From contig CAIXGW010000041.1 in NCBI GenBank assembly GCA_903919145.1, positions 1 through 64,000 of the forward strand: a stretch of 64,000 nt of DNA. The letters are read 5' to 3'. This DNA comes from an uncultured Myxococcales bacterium. Lineage in GTDB: Bacteria > Myxococcota_A > UBA9042. Both the position numbers and the translations under genes were made by a program. Positions 54,995 through 64,000 of this stretch are shown here, in pieces (position 1 is the stretch's first letter; every line of letters starts with the position of its first letter). The notes below the pieces were generated by a model. That model did no database searches. It saw only the letters and a list, made by a program, of their open reading frames with translations, and was not told the origin of the DNA.

Positions 54995-55900
54995 TTAGGC
55001 TGGCGGCAAAGGCCGGCCGTTAACCCACAGCTGTGGACCCAGCCACCGGCGCGCCACGTCGACGGCCTCTCGCACCTGTTGTTCGCGCACGTCCTCATGC
55101 AATTCAGGTGCTTGACAAAGCCTTGGGTGTTGGCGAGGGGCGGCGTACCACGTCATTAGGTTGACAAACATCAACTGGCCGGCTTCAGCGGCCAGGCCTG
55201 CCAGGTGGCGCAGCACCGGCTTGGTGCAGCACTCTAGGTGGCCCGGCATCAGCAGGTGGCGCACCACCAGCGGCGGCAGGCCGGCTTGCGGCGGCGTCTG
55301 CAGGGCCAGCCGGGCGGTGGCCAGCCAGTCTGGGTGGGTTACGTCGGCGGGCCAGCCAGAAATGCGCTGCGCGCAGGCAGGATTGCCAAACTTGGCGTCG
55401 AGCGACCACACGGCGACCACCCCGTGCAGCAGCGCGCGAGCTTGGGGGCTGACCAGGCCATTGCTGTTCCACACCACCGGCAGGGGGGCCGGGCAGCACG
55501 CCAGGGCCTGCAGCAGCGCGGGCAAATTGACGGTTGGCTCGCCGCCTACCAGCGTCAGCGTGCGGGCGCCCTGGGCCTGGCGCTTGGCCATTCTGCCGGC
55601 AAACCACTGCGGCTCCAGCTCCACCGCCGGGCCACCGCGCGGCTGGACGACCTGCGACCACTCGCTGCAGTACAGGCAGCGCAGCGAGCAGCCGCCCACA
55701 TCGACCAGCCACGTCGGATTCAGCACCGCCTCTTCGCCGACGCTCAGCAGCTCTTTGTAGATCCAGGCCTTTTCGTCCAGCCGGCAGAAGGCGCCGCTGC
55801 GCGACTGCAGGCGGTTGACCCCGCAGTCGCGCGAGCACAGCCGGCAGCTGATCAGGGCCTGGTGGGCCAGTGCCGCGCGATCGCTCAGCAATTGCCGCAT
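54995..55900 (-). CDS. Radical SAM protein, COG1313/PflA-like
   Basis: SCRLCSRDCGVNRLQSRSGAFC; CX3CX2C in GGCSLRCLYCSEW; LVGGEPTVNLPALLQAL. Confidence 0.85.
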   Translation of the reverse strand: MRQLLSDRAALAHQALISCRLCSRDCGVNRLQSRSGAFCRLDEKAWIYKELLSVGEEAVLNPTWLVDVGGCSLRCLYCSEWSQVVQPRGGPAVELEPQWFAGRMAKRQAQGARTLTLVGGEPTVNLPALLQALACCPAPLPVVWNSNGLVSPQARALLHGVVAVWSLDAKFGNPACAQRISGWPADVTHPDWLATARLALQTPPQAGLPPLVVRHLLMPGHLECCTKPVLRHLAGLAAEAGQLMFVNLMTWYAAPRQHPRLCQAPELHEDVREQQVREAVDVARRWLGPQLWVNGRPLPPA

Positions 55901-55903
55901 TGG

Positions 55904-57823
55904 CTAGGCGTTGGCGTGGTGGGACTTGCTGGCTGCCGGATCGTCGTCGCCTGCCAGGGCGGCCTGCACCTGCTGCGAGTGGGCGGCGGTGTTGACGGCA
56001 TCGCCAAAGGCCAGCTCAGCCAGGTGGTTGGTGGCGGAGCTCAGCTCCTCCAGCGCTTGCCGCAGGGGGTCAGCTTGGCGGGTCGATATCGCAGCCCGCA
56101 CGCTGGCCATGGTGGCCTCAATGTCCTGGCGCTCCTCGGCATCCAGTCGCTGGCCCGGGCCGCGCAGCTGGCGGTCGGTGGCGCGCAGCAACTGCTCGGC
56201 TTCCACGCTCAGGTCCACAAAAGCCCGCTCGGCGATGTCGCTTTCCGCGTTGTCAAAAGCGGCTTCCAGCATCTGCTCGACTTCGCTGTCGCTCAGGCCA
56301 TAGCTCGGCTTGACCTCCAAGGTCACCTCGCGGCCGGTGCGAACGTCTCGCGCCGTCACGTGCAGGATGCCGTTGGCGTCAATGAGAAAGCTGACCGCCA
56401 CCCGCGCCAGACCCGCCGCCATCGGCTGGATCGGAATGACAAAGCGAGCCAGGCTCCGGCAATCCCTCACCAATTCGCGATCTCCTTGCAGAACATGGAC
56501 GACCACGCCGGTCTGATTGTCTACGGAGGTGGTGAACTCCTCGGTGGCGCTGGCCGGAATCGAAGAATTGCGCTGAATCAGCTTGGCAATTCCGCCGCCG
56601 ACCGTCTCAATCCCCAGCGACAGCGGGGTCACGTCGAGCAGCAGCATGTCGCGGCGCGAGTGGGTCATGATGTCGGCCTGAACAGCGGCCCCCAGGGCCA
56701 CGACCTGATCTGGGTCGAGCTCGCAGTGAGGAGGTCGGCCAAACAGCTCTTGCACCCGCTGGCGAACCAGCGGAATTCGCGTCGAGCCGCCGACCAGCAC
56801 CACTTCGGAGAGATCGGCTGGCTGCACCCCGGCATCGCGCAGGGCCTGCCGACACGGCGCCAGCGTCCTCTCGACCAGCGGCGCGATTACCGCTTCCAAC
56901 TCGGCGCGGGCCATCTGCCACTGCACCGGGCGACTGGTCAGCGGAGCAAGGTCCAGCGTCCGCTCGGCCGTCTCAGCCTCTGACAGGGCAATCTTGAGCG
57001 CAATCGCATCTTTGCGCAGCCGCTGCAGCAGCTCGGGCTGGCCGCGCACGTCCAGGCCCTGGCGGGCCAGCCCCGCCGCCAGCTGCTCTACCAGGGCCAG
57101 GTCAATGTCGTCGCCGCCCAGGTGGGTGTCGCCGCCCGTCGCCAGCACCTCTGTCAGGCCCTCGTGCAAGTGCAGGATCGAAATGTCAAAGGTGCCGCCG
57201 CCAAAGTCATAGACCGCCACCTTGCCGCTGGCGCCCTTGTCCAGCCCGTAGGCCAGCGCCGCGGCGGTGGGCTCGTTGACGATGCGCAGGACTTGCAGGC
57301 CTGCCAGGCGGCCGGCGTCTTTGGTCGCTTGGCGCTGGGCGTCGTTGAAGTAGGCCGGCACGGTAATGACGGCCTTGCTGACCGGCCTGCCCAGGGCCTG
57401 CTCGGCGATGCTCTTGAGCCGGCGCAGCACAAACGCAGAAAGTTCGGGCGCCGAGTAACGCTTCTGCCCCACCTGCACCCGCACCGCCGCGCTGCCGGCC
57501 TCCGTGTGCACCTGGTACGGCAGCAGCCTGAGTTCATCGACGACTTCGGCGGCGTCGCGGCCCATCAGGCGCTTGACCGAGTAGATCGTGTGGCTGGGGT
57601 CCAGGTGGACGCGAGCGTCGGCTGCCGCGCCGGTCGCCAGCAGTTCGCCCTGCGCGTCAAAGGCAATCACCGACGGCACCATCGGGCCTTCGGCGTCGCT
57701 CAACACGCGCGGCTGGCCATCGGGGCCGACCCATGCGACCAGGCTGTTGGTGGTGCCTAGGTCAATGCCGACGGCAAGCTCAGCCTGGGCCTGTTGCGGA
57801 GAGCAGCCGATAAGGATCGCCAT
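55904..57823 (-). CDS. hscA: Fe-S assembly Hsp70 chaperone
   Basis: [56 protein letters not shown]; position in isc operon. Confidence 0.93.
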   Translation of the reverse strand: MAILIGCSPQQAQAELAVGIDLGTTNSLVAWVGPDGQPRVLSDAEGPMVPSVIAFDAQGELLATGAAADARVHLDPSHTIYSVKRLMGRDAAEVVDELRLLPYQVHTEAGSAAVRVQVGQKRYSAPELSAFVLRRLKSIAEQALGRPVSKAVITVPAYFNDAQRQATKDAGRLAGLQVLRIVNEPTAAALAYGLDKGASGKVAVYDFGGGTFDISILHLHEGLTEVLATGGDTHLGGDDIDLALVEQLAAGLARQGLDVRGQPELLQRLRKDAIALKIALSEAETAERTLDLAPLTSRPVQWQMARAELEAVIAPLVERTLAPCRQALRDAGVQPADLSEVVLVGGSTRIPLVRQRVQELFGRPPHCELDPDQVVALGAAVQADIMTHSRRDMLLLDVTPLSLGIETVGGGIAKLIQRNSSIPASATEEFTTSVDNQTGVVVHVLQGDRELVRDCRSLARFVIPIQPMAAGLARVAVSFLIDANGILHVTARDVRTGREVTLEVKPSYGLSDSEVEQMLEAAFDNAESDIAERAFVDLSVEAEQLLRATDRQLRGPGQRLDAEERQDIEATMASVRAAISTRQADPLRQALEELSSATNHLAELAFGDAVNTAAHSQQVQAALAGDDDPAASKSHHANA

Positions 57824-57925
57824 GAATAGCCCCGTTCCGTAGAAGTTCTCAAGTCAGGTGCCCGGCCGGTCGCCAGGAACAGATCGCAGGGTGAAATGGG
57901 TGCGAACCGCCGCCCGCTGGGCCTT

Positions 57926-58600
57926 CTACGCCTGTTGCGCGGCGCGGTCCAGCATGGCCTTGGCGCGGTTGCGCAGGCGGTCCAGGTAGGCCATCCGCCC
58001 CAGGGCCTGCCGCAGCGCAGTGCGCGCCTGGTGGCGAGCTGCGGGCTCTTCCGCCGCGTCCCAGGCGGTGGAGGCGTCGCGCAGGTCTTCTACCAGGTCC
58101 ACGCGCTCGCCCTCCAATTCCCCAAGCAGGCTAAGCAGTTCTTTGCGATGCTGCCGCGGCGCGTCTTCGCACTCTTCCAGCAGCTCGTTGCGCTCAAAAG
58201 TCTGGGCCAGCTCGATAGGCGTGGGCTTGTAGGCTTCATCCGGGCGATCGCCAGCCAACTCCAAGGCGTACAGGCAGCGCTTTTCCAGGTCGCGCAGCAC
58301 CCGCCAAGCGTCATTGACCAGCGCTGTGTGGCGCTGCGCCATGGCCACGGCTTCGGGACCGTCGCGGTGGAAGCGATCGGGGTGCAGCGAGCGGATCAAG
58401 CTGCGCACCTGTAGCTCCACGGCTGCTTCGTCCAGGCCCAGCTTGGCTGGCACTCCCAGCACCGCAAAATAGTCCGGCAGCGCTTCTCCAGGTTCGGGCC
58501 AGCGGTTAAGCACCACGCCGCCCAGTTCGCCGGCTACCCAGGGGCGCACCGCCGGGTGCTCGGCACCGCTCGCTAGCATCGATTGCATTTGGATGGCCAT
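57926..58600 (-). CDS. hscB: Fe-S assembly J-domain co-chaperone
   Basis: LIRSLHPDRFHRDGPEAVAMAQRHTALVNDAWRVLRDLEKRCLYALEL; adjacent to hscA. Confidence 0.9.
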   Translation of the reverse strand: MAIQMQSMLASGAEHPAVRPWVAGELGGVVLNRWPEPGEALPDYFAVLGVPAKLGLDEAAVELQVRSLIRSLHPDRFHRDGPEAVAMAQRHTALVNDAWRVLRDLEKRCLYALELAGDRPDEAYKPTPIELAQTFERNELLEECEDAPRQHRKELLSLLGELEGERVDLVEDLRDASTAWDAAEEPAARHQARTALRQALGRMAYLDRLRNRAKAMLDRAAQQA

Positions 58601-58669
58601 TGGCTTGCACTGCCTTTGTCGGGCGCGGATGCACTGCAGGGGCGGGTAGGGCGGCAGAGAACGGTCGCG

Positions 58670-59086
58670 CTACACAGAGAACGAGGACCCACAGCCGCAG
58701 CTGGCCTTGGCATTGGGGTTCTTGAACACAAAACCCTTGCCGTTCAAGCCTCCCTCAAAGTCCAGCATGGTTCCGCGCAGAAACACCAGCGACTTGCGGT
58801 CCACAAAGATCTTGGGGTTGTCGCCAAAGACGCTGTCGCCCAGGCGCGGGGTCTTCTCAAAATCCAGCACGTAAGACAGGCCAGAACAGCCACCGCCCGA
58901 GACGCCCACGCGCACACCGACCAGGTCAATTCCCTGTTCTGCCGCCACAATCCGCAGGCGGGCGATGGCCTCTTCAGAGACCTCTAGCACCGGCGCTGCT
59001 GGCGGCGGCGGGCCCACGGCAGGGGCAAGGGTGGCAGGTGTCGGCGGCGTTTCTGGGTTGGGTTGGGTCATTGTCGTCGTTTGCAT
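58670..59086 (-). CDS. iscA: A-type Fe-S carrier with Pro-rich N-terminal extension
   Basis: VGVSGGGCSGLSYVLDFE; SCGCGSSFSV C-terminus. Confidence 0.92.
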   Translation of the reverse strand: MQTTTMTQPNPETPPTPATLAPAVGPPPPAAPVLEVSEEAIARLRIVAAEQGIDLVGVRVGVSGGGCSGLSYVLDFEKTPRLGDSVFGDNPKIFVDRKSLVFLRGTMLDFEGGLNGKGFVFKNPNAKASCGCGSSFSV

Positions 59087-59145
59087 GGTCGACCTCTGTG
59101 GCACTGAGCTGGAAGGACGTTGGCTGGCAAGAGGCGAGCTCTGCC

Positions 59146-59538
59146 CTAGGAATTGCGCGAGGCGCGCTTGGCCTGGTAGTCGCTGACGGCTGCGCGGATC
59201 GCGTCTTCTGCCAGCACCGAACAGTGGATCTTGATGGGCGGCAGGTTCAGCTCCTGCACGATGTCGGTGTTGCGGATGGCCGCGGCTTCTTCCAGGGTCT
59301 TGCCCTTGACCCACTCGGTCGCCAGCGAAGAGGAGGCGATCGCCGAACCGCAGCCAAAGGTCTTGAACTTGGCTTCTTCAATGACCCCGTCGTCGTTGAC
59401 GCGAATCTGCAGCTTCATCACGTCGCCGCACTCGGGCGCCCCCACCACGCCGGTGCCGACGTTGGGATCGCTCTTGGGCAGCGCGCCCACATTGCGCGGC
59501 TGGTTGTAGTGGTCAAGCACCTTGTCAGAGTAGGCCAT
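59146..59538 (-). CDS. iscU: Fe-S scaffold
   Basis: MAYSDKVLDHYNQPRNVGAL; GAPECGDVMKLQI; FKTFGCGSAIASSSLATEWVKGK; IKIHCSVLAEDAI. Confidence 0.97.
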   Translation of the reverse strand: MAYSDKVLDHYNQPRNVGALPKSDPNVGTGVVGAPECGDVMKLQIRVNDDGVIEEAKFKTFGCGSAIASSSLATEWVKGKTLEEAAAIRNTDIVQELNLPPIKIHCSVLAEDAIRAAVSDYQAKRASRNS

Positions 59539-59592
59539 GGTATCCCTCGATAAAGCCGGAGGTTGGAATCAGTGTAAGAGCGCTCGCTGTGC

Positions 59593-60840
<1,248 letters not shown>

Positions 60841-60923
60841 GGCGTTCCTTGGGTCCCGGGCGGTAGGTGGGGCGGGGGAGGGGCAGATTGGTTGAGGCAG
60901 AGAGGTTGCGGCAGAGTGGTTTT

Positions 60924-61319
60924 CTACAGTTGGGCGATGCTCATGCGGTCGAGCACCATCATGACTTCGCGATGCAGGGTATCCAGCGGGTGGCGGATGT
61001 CACAGCTCTCAAAGCGGTTGCACTCCAGCAGGCCCTCGCGGCAGGGCGCCAGGGTGGCGTCGCCGTCCAGGACCCGCACTACTTCGGCCACACTGATCAG
61101 CTCTGGCAGCCGTGCCAAGCGATAACCGCCTGACTTTCCAAGTATGGACTCGACCAAGCCCGCCTGGGCCAGCCGCGCCAGCACCTTGGGGGTCAAATCG
61201 GCCGGCAGGCCATGGCGCACCGCCAGCTCGCGGGCTGACAGCGCGTCGTCGACGCCGAGCTCGCGCAGGGCCTTGAGCGCTACCAAGCCATAATCCGATC
61301 TGCGAGACAAGCGAATCAT
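60924..61319 (-). CDS. iscR: Rrf2/IscR-family regulator
   Basis: [22 protein letters not shown]; three-Cys cluster [19 protein letters not shown]. Confidence 0.88.
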   Translation of the reverse strand: MIRLSRRSDYGLVALKALRELGVDDALSARELAVRHGLPADLTPKVLARLAQAGLVESILGKSGGYRLARLPELISVAEVVRVLDGDATLAPCREGLLECNRFESCDIRHPLDTLHREVMMVLDRMSIAQL

Positions 61320-61644
61320 GCTGTTCCGTCGCCTTGGCGCTGCGCCTTGCTGCAGGTCCGCCGCGATCACCGTCCGTAGACGGCTTTGGTCACCCCGTTC
61401 GCCAAGTGCGACCAGGTTAGTCCGAGTTTAGGACCGCTGCGCCGCCCTGTCAATCCGCAATCGGTTTTGCCAGTGGAATTCCGTTGTCATTCTGTGGCGC
61501 TGGGGGCGCCGCTGTCGTCGCTCGCCGCCGCTGCCAATGCTCAATCGCGGCGCTGGGTCTGGTCAGAAGCGATTGACATCGGCAGGGCGACCGCCCTATA
61601 TGCCGGCTGCCACGGCGCGGTTTCGCCGTCTTTCGGACTCGACT

Positions 61645-62544
61645 ATGGCCCACGATCCCAGCCACGCTCCCGCTGCCCCCAACGCCGTGCCCGGCATCCG
61701 CTGCATCCTCGGCATTGGCGCCGGCAAGGGCGGCGTCGGCAAATCCACTGTTGCCACCAATCTCGCCGTCGCCCTGGCCCAAAGCGGTGCCCGCGTCGGC
61801 CTGCTAGACGCCGACATCTACGGACCCAGCGTGCCGATCATGCTCGGCCTGCGCGGCGCCAAGCCCGCTGTCAACGCCGAGCGCAAGATCATCCCAGCGG
61901 TGGCCCACGGCATCCAGACGGTCTCCATGGGCTTTATGGTTCAGGAAGACATGGCGGTGGCCTGGCGCGGCCCAATGGTCGGCCGGGCTGTCACCCAGTT
62001 CATCCAGGACGTCGCCTGGGGCGAGCTCGACTACCTGATCGTCGACCTGCCGCCTGGAACCGGAGACATTCTCATGTCTTTTGCCCAGGCGGTGCCAATG
62101 ACGGCCGCGCTGGTGGTGTCGACCCCGCAAGACGTGGCTTTTGCCGACGTGCTGCGCGCGGTGCGCATGTTCTCGATGCTGCACGTGCCGCTGGTCGGCC
62201 TGGTAGAGAACATGTCGAGCTTTCTGTGCCCGGATAACGGCAAGGAATACTTGATCTTTGGCCCGTCCAACAGCCCGGCGCACTGCAAGACCCACGGCCT
62301 GGAGTTTCTGGGCGCCCTGCCCATCGAGCTGCAGGTGTCGCCCTCTGCCGATGCTGGTCTGCCGATCGTTGTCGCCGAGCCCAAGTCGCGCCTGGCAGGC
62401 CTTTACCGCGACCTGGCGGTGCGCCTGGCCGGCATGCTCGACGCGCTGGTCGCCAAAGAGACGGCGCAAGCCGGCCTGGGTCAAGACTTCTTTACCAAGC
62501 CCGCCGCCGCGCCCGCGCAGGTCGTCCACGAGTACAAGCCCTAG
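61645..62544 (+). CDS. mrp: Mrp/NBP35 (ApbC) family Fe-S carrier ATPase
   Basis: ILGIGAGKGGVGKSTVATNLAVALAQSGARVGLLDADIYGPSVPIMLGL; GELDYLIVDLPPGTGD; VENMSSFLCPDNGKEYLIFG. Confidence 0.95.
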   Translation: MAHDPSHAPAAPNAVPGIRCILGIGAGKGGVGKSTVATNLAVALAQSGARVGLLDADIYGPSVPIMLGLRGAKPAVNAERKIIPAVAHGIQTVSMGFMVQEDMAVAWRGPMVGRAVTQFIQDVAWGELDYLIVDLPPGTGDILMSFAQAVPMTAALVVSTPQDVAFADVLRAVRMFSMLHVPLVGLVENMSSFLCPDNGKEYLIFGPSNSPAHCKTHGLEFLGALPIELQVSPSADAGLPIVVAEPKSRLAGLYRDLAVRLAGMLDALVAKETAQAGLGQDFFTKPAAAPAQVVHEYKP

Positions 62545-62716
62545 AGCACCGACCAGGAACCTGGTTTCTGATCGAGAGGTTCTTTGCTTGATGGGTCGCC
62601 CGGCGCGCCCCAGCTCTCGCGCCGGCTTCACTGCCGGCCGTGCGGCTGGCTAAGGCCGGCTTGGGATTGCCCCCAAGCCCCCTTGGGCCAGTTTCCGCGC
62701 GGGCTAGCCCGGCGAC

Positions 62717-64000
62717 CTACTCTACAGCTTCGTCATCGACTTGCTGACGCGCCTTGGGGGGCCGGGGCACCGGCAGCTCTTGGGGCTGCGCTGACACAGG
62801 CTCGGGAGCCAGCTCCTTGTCTTCCAGATCGCTGGCGCCAGCCTCGACGTCGCCCACCGGGGCCGGCAGATTGGCCACTGGCCCGGCCAGCACATGCGGC
62901 AGGCGCGGCAGCGGGGTTGCCGGCACCGCGGCCAGGCCCTGCTTGAAGAACTGTGCAAAAATCGGTACGGCAAGTGCGCCACCGGTGCCTTTGGGCATTT
63001 CTTTGCGGTCGTCGTAGCCTACCCAGACGCCGGCCACCAGATCGGCTGAGAAGCCAACAAACCACGCGTCGCGCCCGCCGTTGCTGGTGCCGGTCTTGCC
63101 TGCTACCGGTCGGCCGGCTTGCTGGGCGTCCTTGCCCGAGCCCTTGCGCACCACTTCGCCCAGCATGTCGACCAGCTGCCTGGCCACCGGCTCGGCCACC
63201 ACCAGCCGCCCCTCGCCGCGCTGCGCCAGAAACAGGTCCTTGCCGGTGCGGTCGACAATCCGCGTGACGATGATCGGCTCAGCGCCGCGGCCACCTGATG
63301 CCAAGGTCGCGTAGGCATTGGTCAGTTCCATGGGAGTCACAGAGCTCGCGCCCAGAGCCAGCGGCAGGCCCGGGGTCAGCGGGCTCTTGATCCCGGCCCG
63401 CGCAGCCAAGTCAGCGATCTTCTCTGGCCCGACCCGCGCCCCCACCTCGACCGCGATCGAGTTGATAGAGAAGGCCAGTGCGTCCCGCAGGCTGTAGCTG
63501 CGGCCGTCGTACGTCCCAGAGAAGTTGCGCGGTGTCCATCCCCGCCCGCCAACCGTAAACGTGCGTTTCTCATCGCGCAGTTCTGAGTCGGCGGTAAACA
63601 AGCCGGCCTCAATGGCCGCGCCGTAGGCAAAGGTCTTGAACGTGGAGCCAGGCTGGCGCAACGCCCGTGTCCTGTCGTAGGGGTGCAGGTCAAAATCGTC
63701 GCCGCCGACCAGCGCCCGCACCAGCCGCGTCTTGGGCTCCAGCGCCACCAACGCCGCCTGCGGGCCAAATTCTGGAGAGAGCAACAGGCCTTTCTCGTCA
63801 TGGTCGCGAACGGAGACCCGCAGAAGGTCGCCGCGCCGGTAGGTCAACGGCCCCGCGGGTGGCGCCTCGACCTCTTTGTCTTTGCCGACCTTAACCTCTC
63901 TTGGGGCATCGCGACCGGCTTGGTAGCGCGCTAGAGCCGTCTTGGGCAAGCGCCCCTCTACCGCACCCAGACTGACTTGGTAAAAGTGCGGGTCGGCGTT
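62717..64000 (-). CDS. PBP1A-like penicillin-binding protein, transpeptidase domain (5' end beyond window)
   Basis: SxxK in PGSTFKTFAYGAAIEAG; SxN in FSINSIAVEVG; KTG in VAGKTGTSNGGRDAWFVGFS. Frame open to window end (NADPHFYQVSLGAVEGRLPKTA). Confidence 0.9.
   Translation of the reverse strand, partial: NADPHFYQVSLGAVEGRLPKTALARYQAGRDAPREVKVGKDKEVEAPPAGPLTYRRGDLLRVSVRDHDEKGLLLSPEFGPQAALVALEPKTRLVRALVGGDDFDLHPYDRTRALRQPGSTFKTFAYGAAIEAGLFTADSELRDEKRTFTVGGRGWTPRNFSGTYDGRSYSLRDALAFSINSIAVEVGARVGPEKIADLAARAGIKSPLTPGLPLALGASSVTPMELTNAYATLASGGRGAEPIIVTRIVDRTGKDLFLAQRGEGRLVVAEPVARQLVDMLGEVVRKGSGKDAQQAGRPVAGKTGTSNGGRDAWFVGFSADLVAGVWVGYDDRKEMPKGTGGALAVPIFAQFFKQGLAAVPATPLPRLPHVLAGPVANLPAPVGDVEAGASDLEDKELAPEPVSAQPQELPVPRPPKARQQVDDEAVE

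Noticed and set aside
55238-56983. 581-aa plus-strand ORF
   Set aside because: Antisense to the radical SAM and hscA genes.
61380-61440. Possible Rrf2/IscR operator (AGTCCGAGTTTAGGAC) upstream of iscR/mrp
   Set aside because: Only a 4-bp palindrome; no reliable match to a known IscR motif, so not claimed.

Overview
High-GC bacterial chromosome segment with Myxococcota/deltaproteobacteria-like features: a MYXO-CTERM-like tail, Cys-rich repeat proteins and Asp/Ala-rich lipoproteins. About 40 densely packed CDSs are supportable. Two CDSs run off the window: a PmbA/TldE-like gene on the left and a PBP1A-type transpeptidase on the right. Recognisable blocks are: a RAYT (Y1/HUH) transposase with REP-like palindromes; a carbamoyltransferase/GT-C pair; arsM; a PlsB-like acyltransferase coupled to a GpsA-like protein lacking catalytic residues; a DUF350/GSP-synthase/Ser-Gly-Arg-tail/DUF1517-like operon; a GMC oxidase; dnaB-ugd-OPT-K+ channel; a eukaryote-type bifunctional PFK-2/FBPase-2; a TerY-P-type kinase/PP2C/vWA triad next to a PhnD-like/GGEEF pair; sodB; and an iscRSUA-hscBA operon ending in a radical SAM gene, divergent from mrp. 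The strongest candidates for new biology are (i) the DUF350/GSP-synthase operon with a potential peptide-tail substrate, (ii) two dispersed palindromic repeat families, one linked to the RAYT and one ~145-bp element with inverted arms, (iii) the GpsA pseudo-enzyme, and (iv) a pilin-like domain at the C-terminus of a large membrane-anchored protein. No tRNA, rRNA or CRISPR array was recognised. All assignments come from reading the sequence and recalling family motifs; no database search was run.
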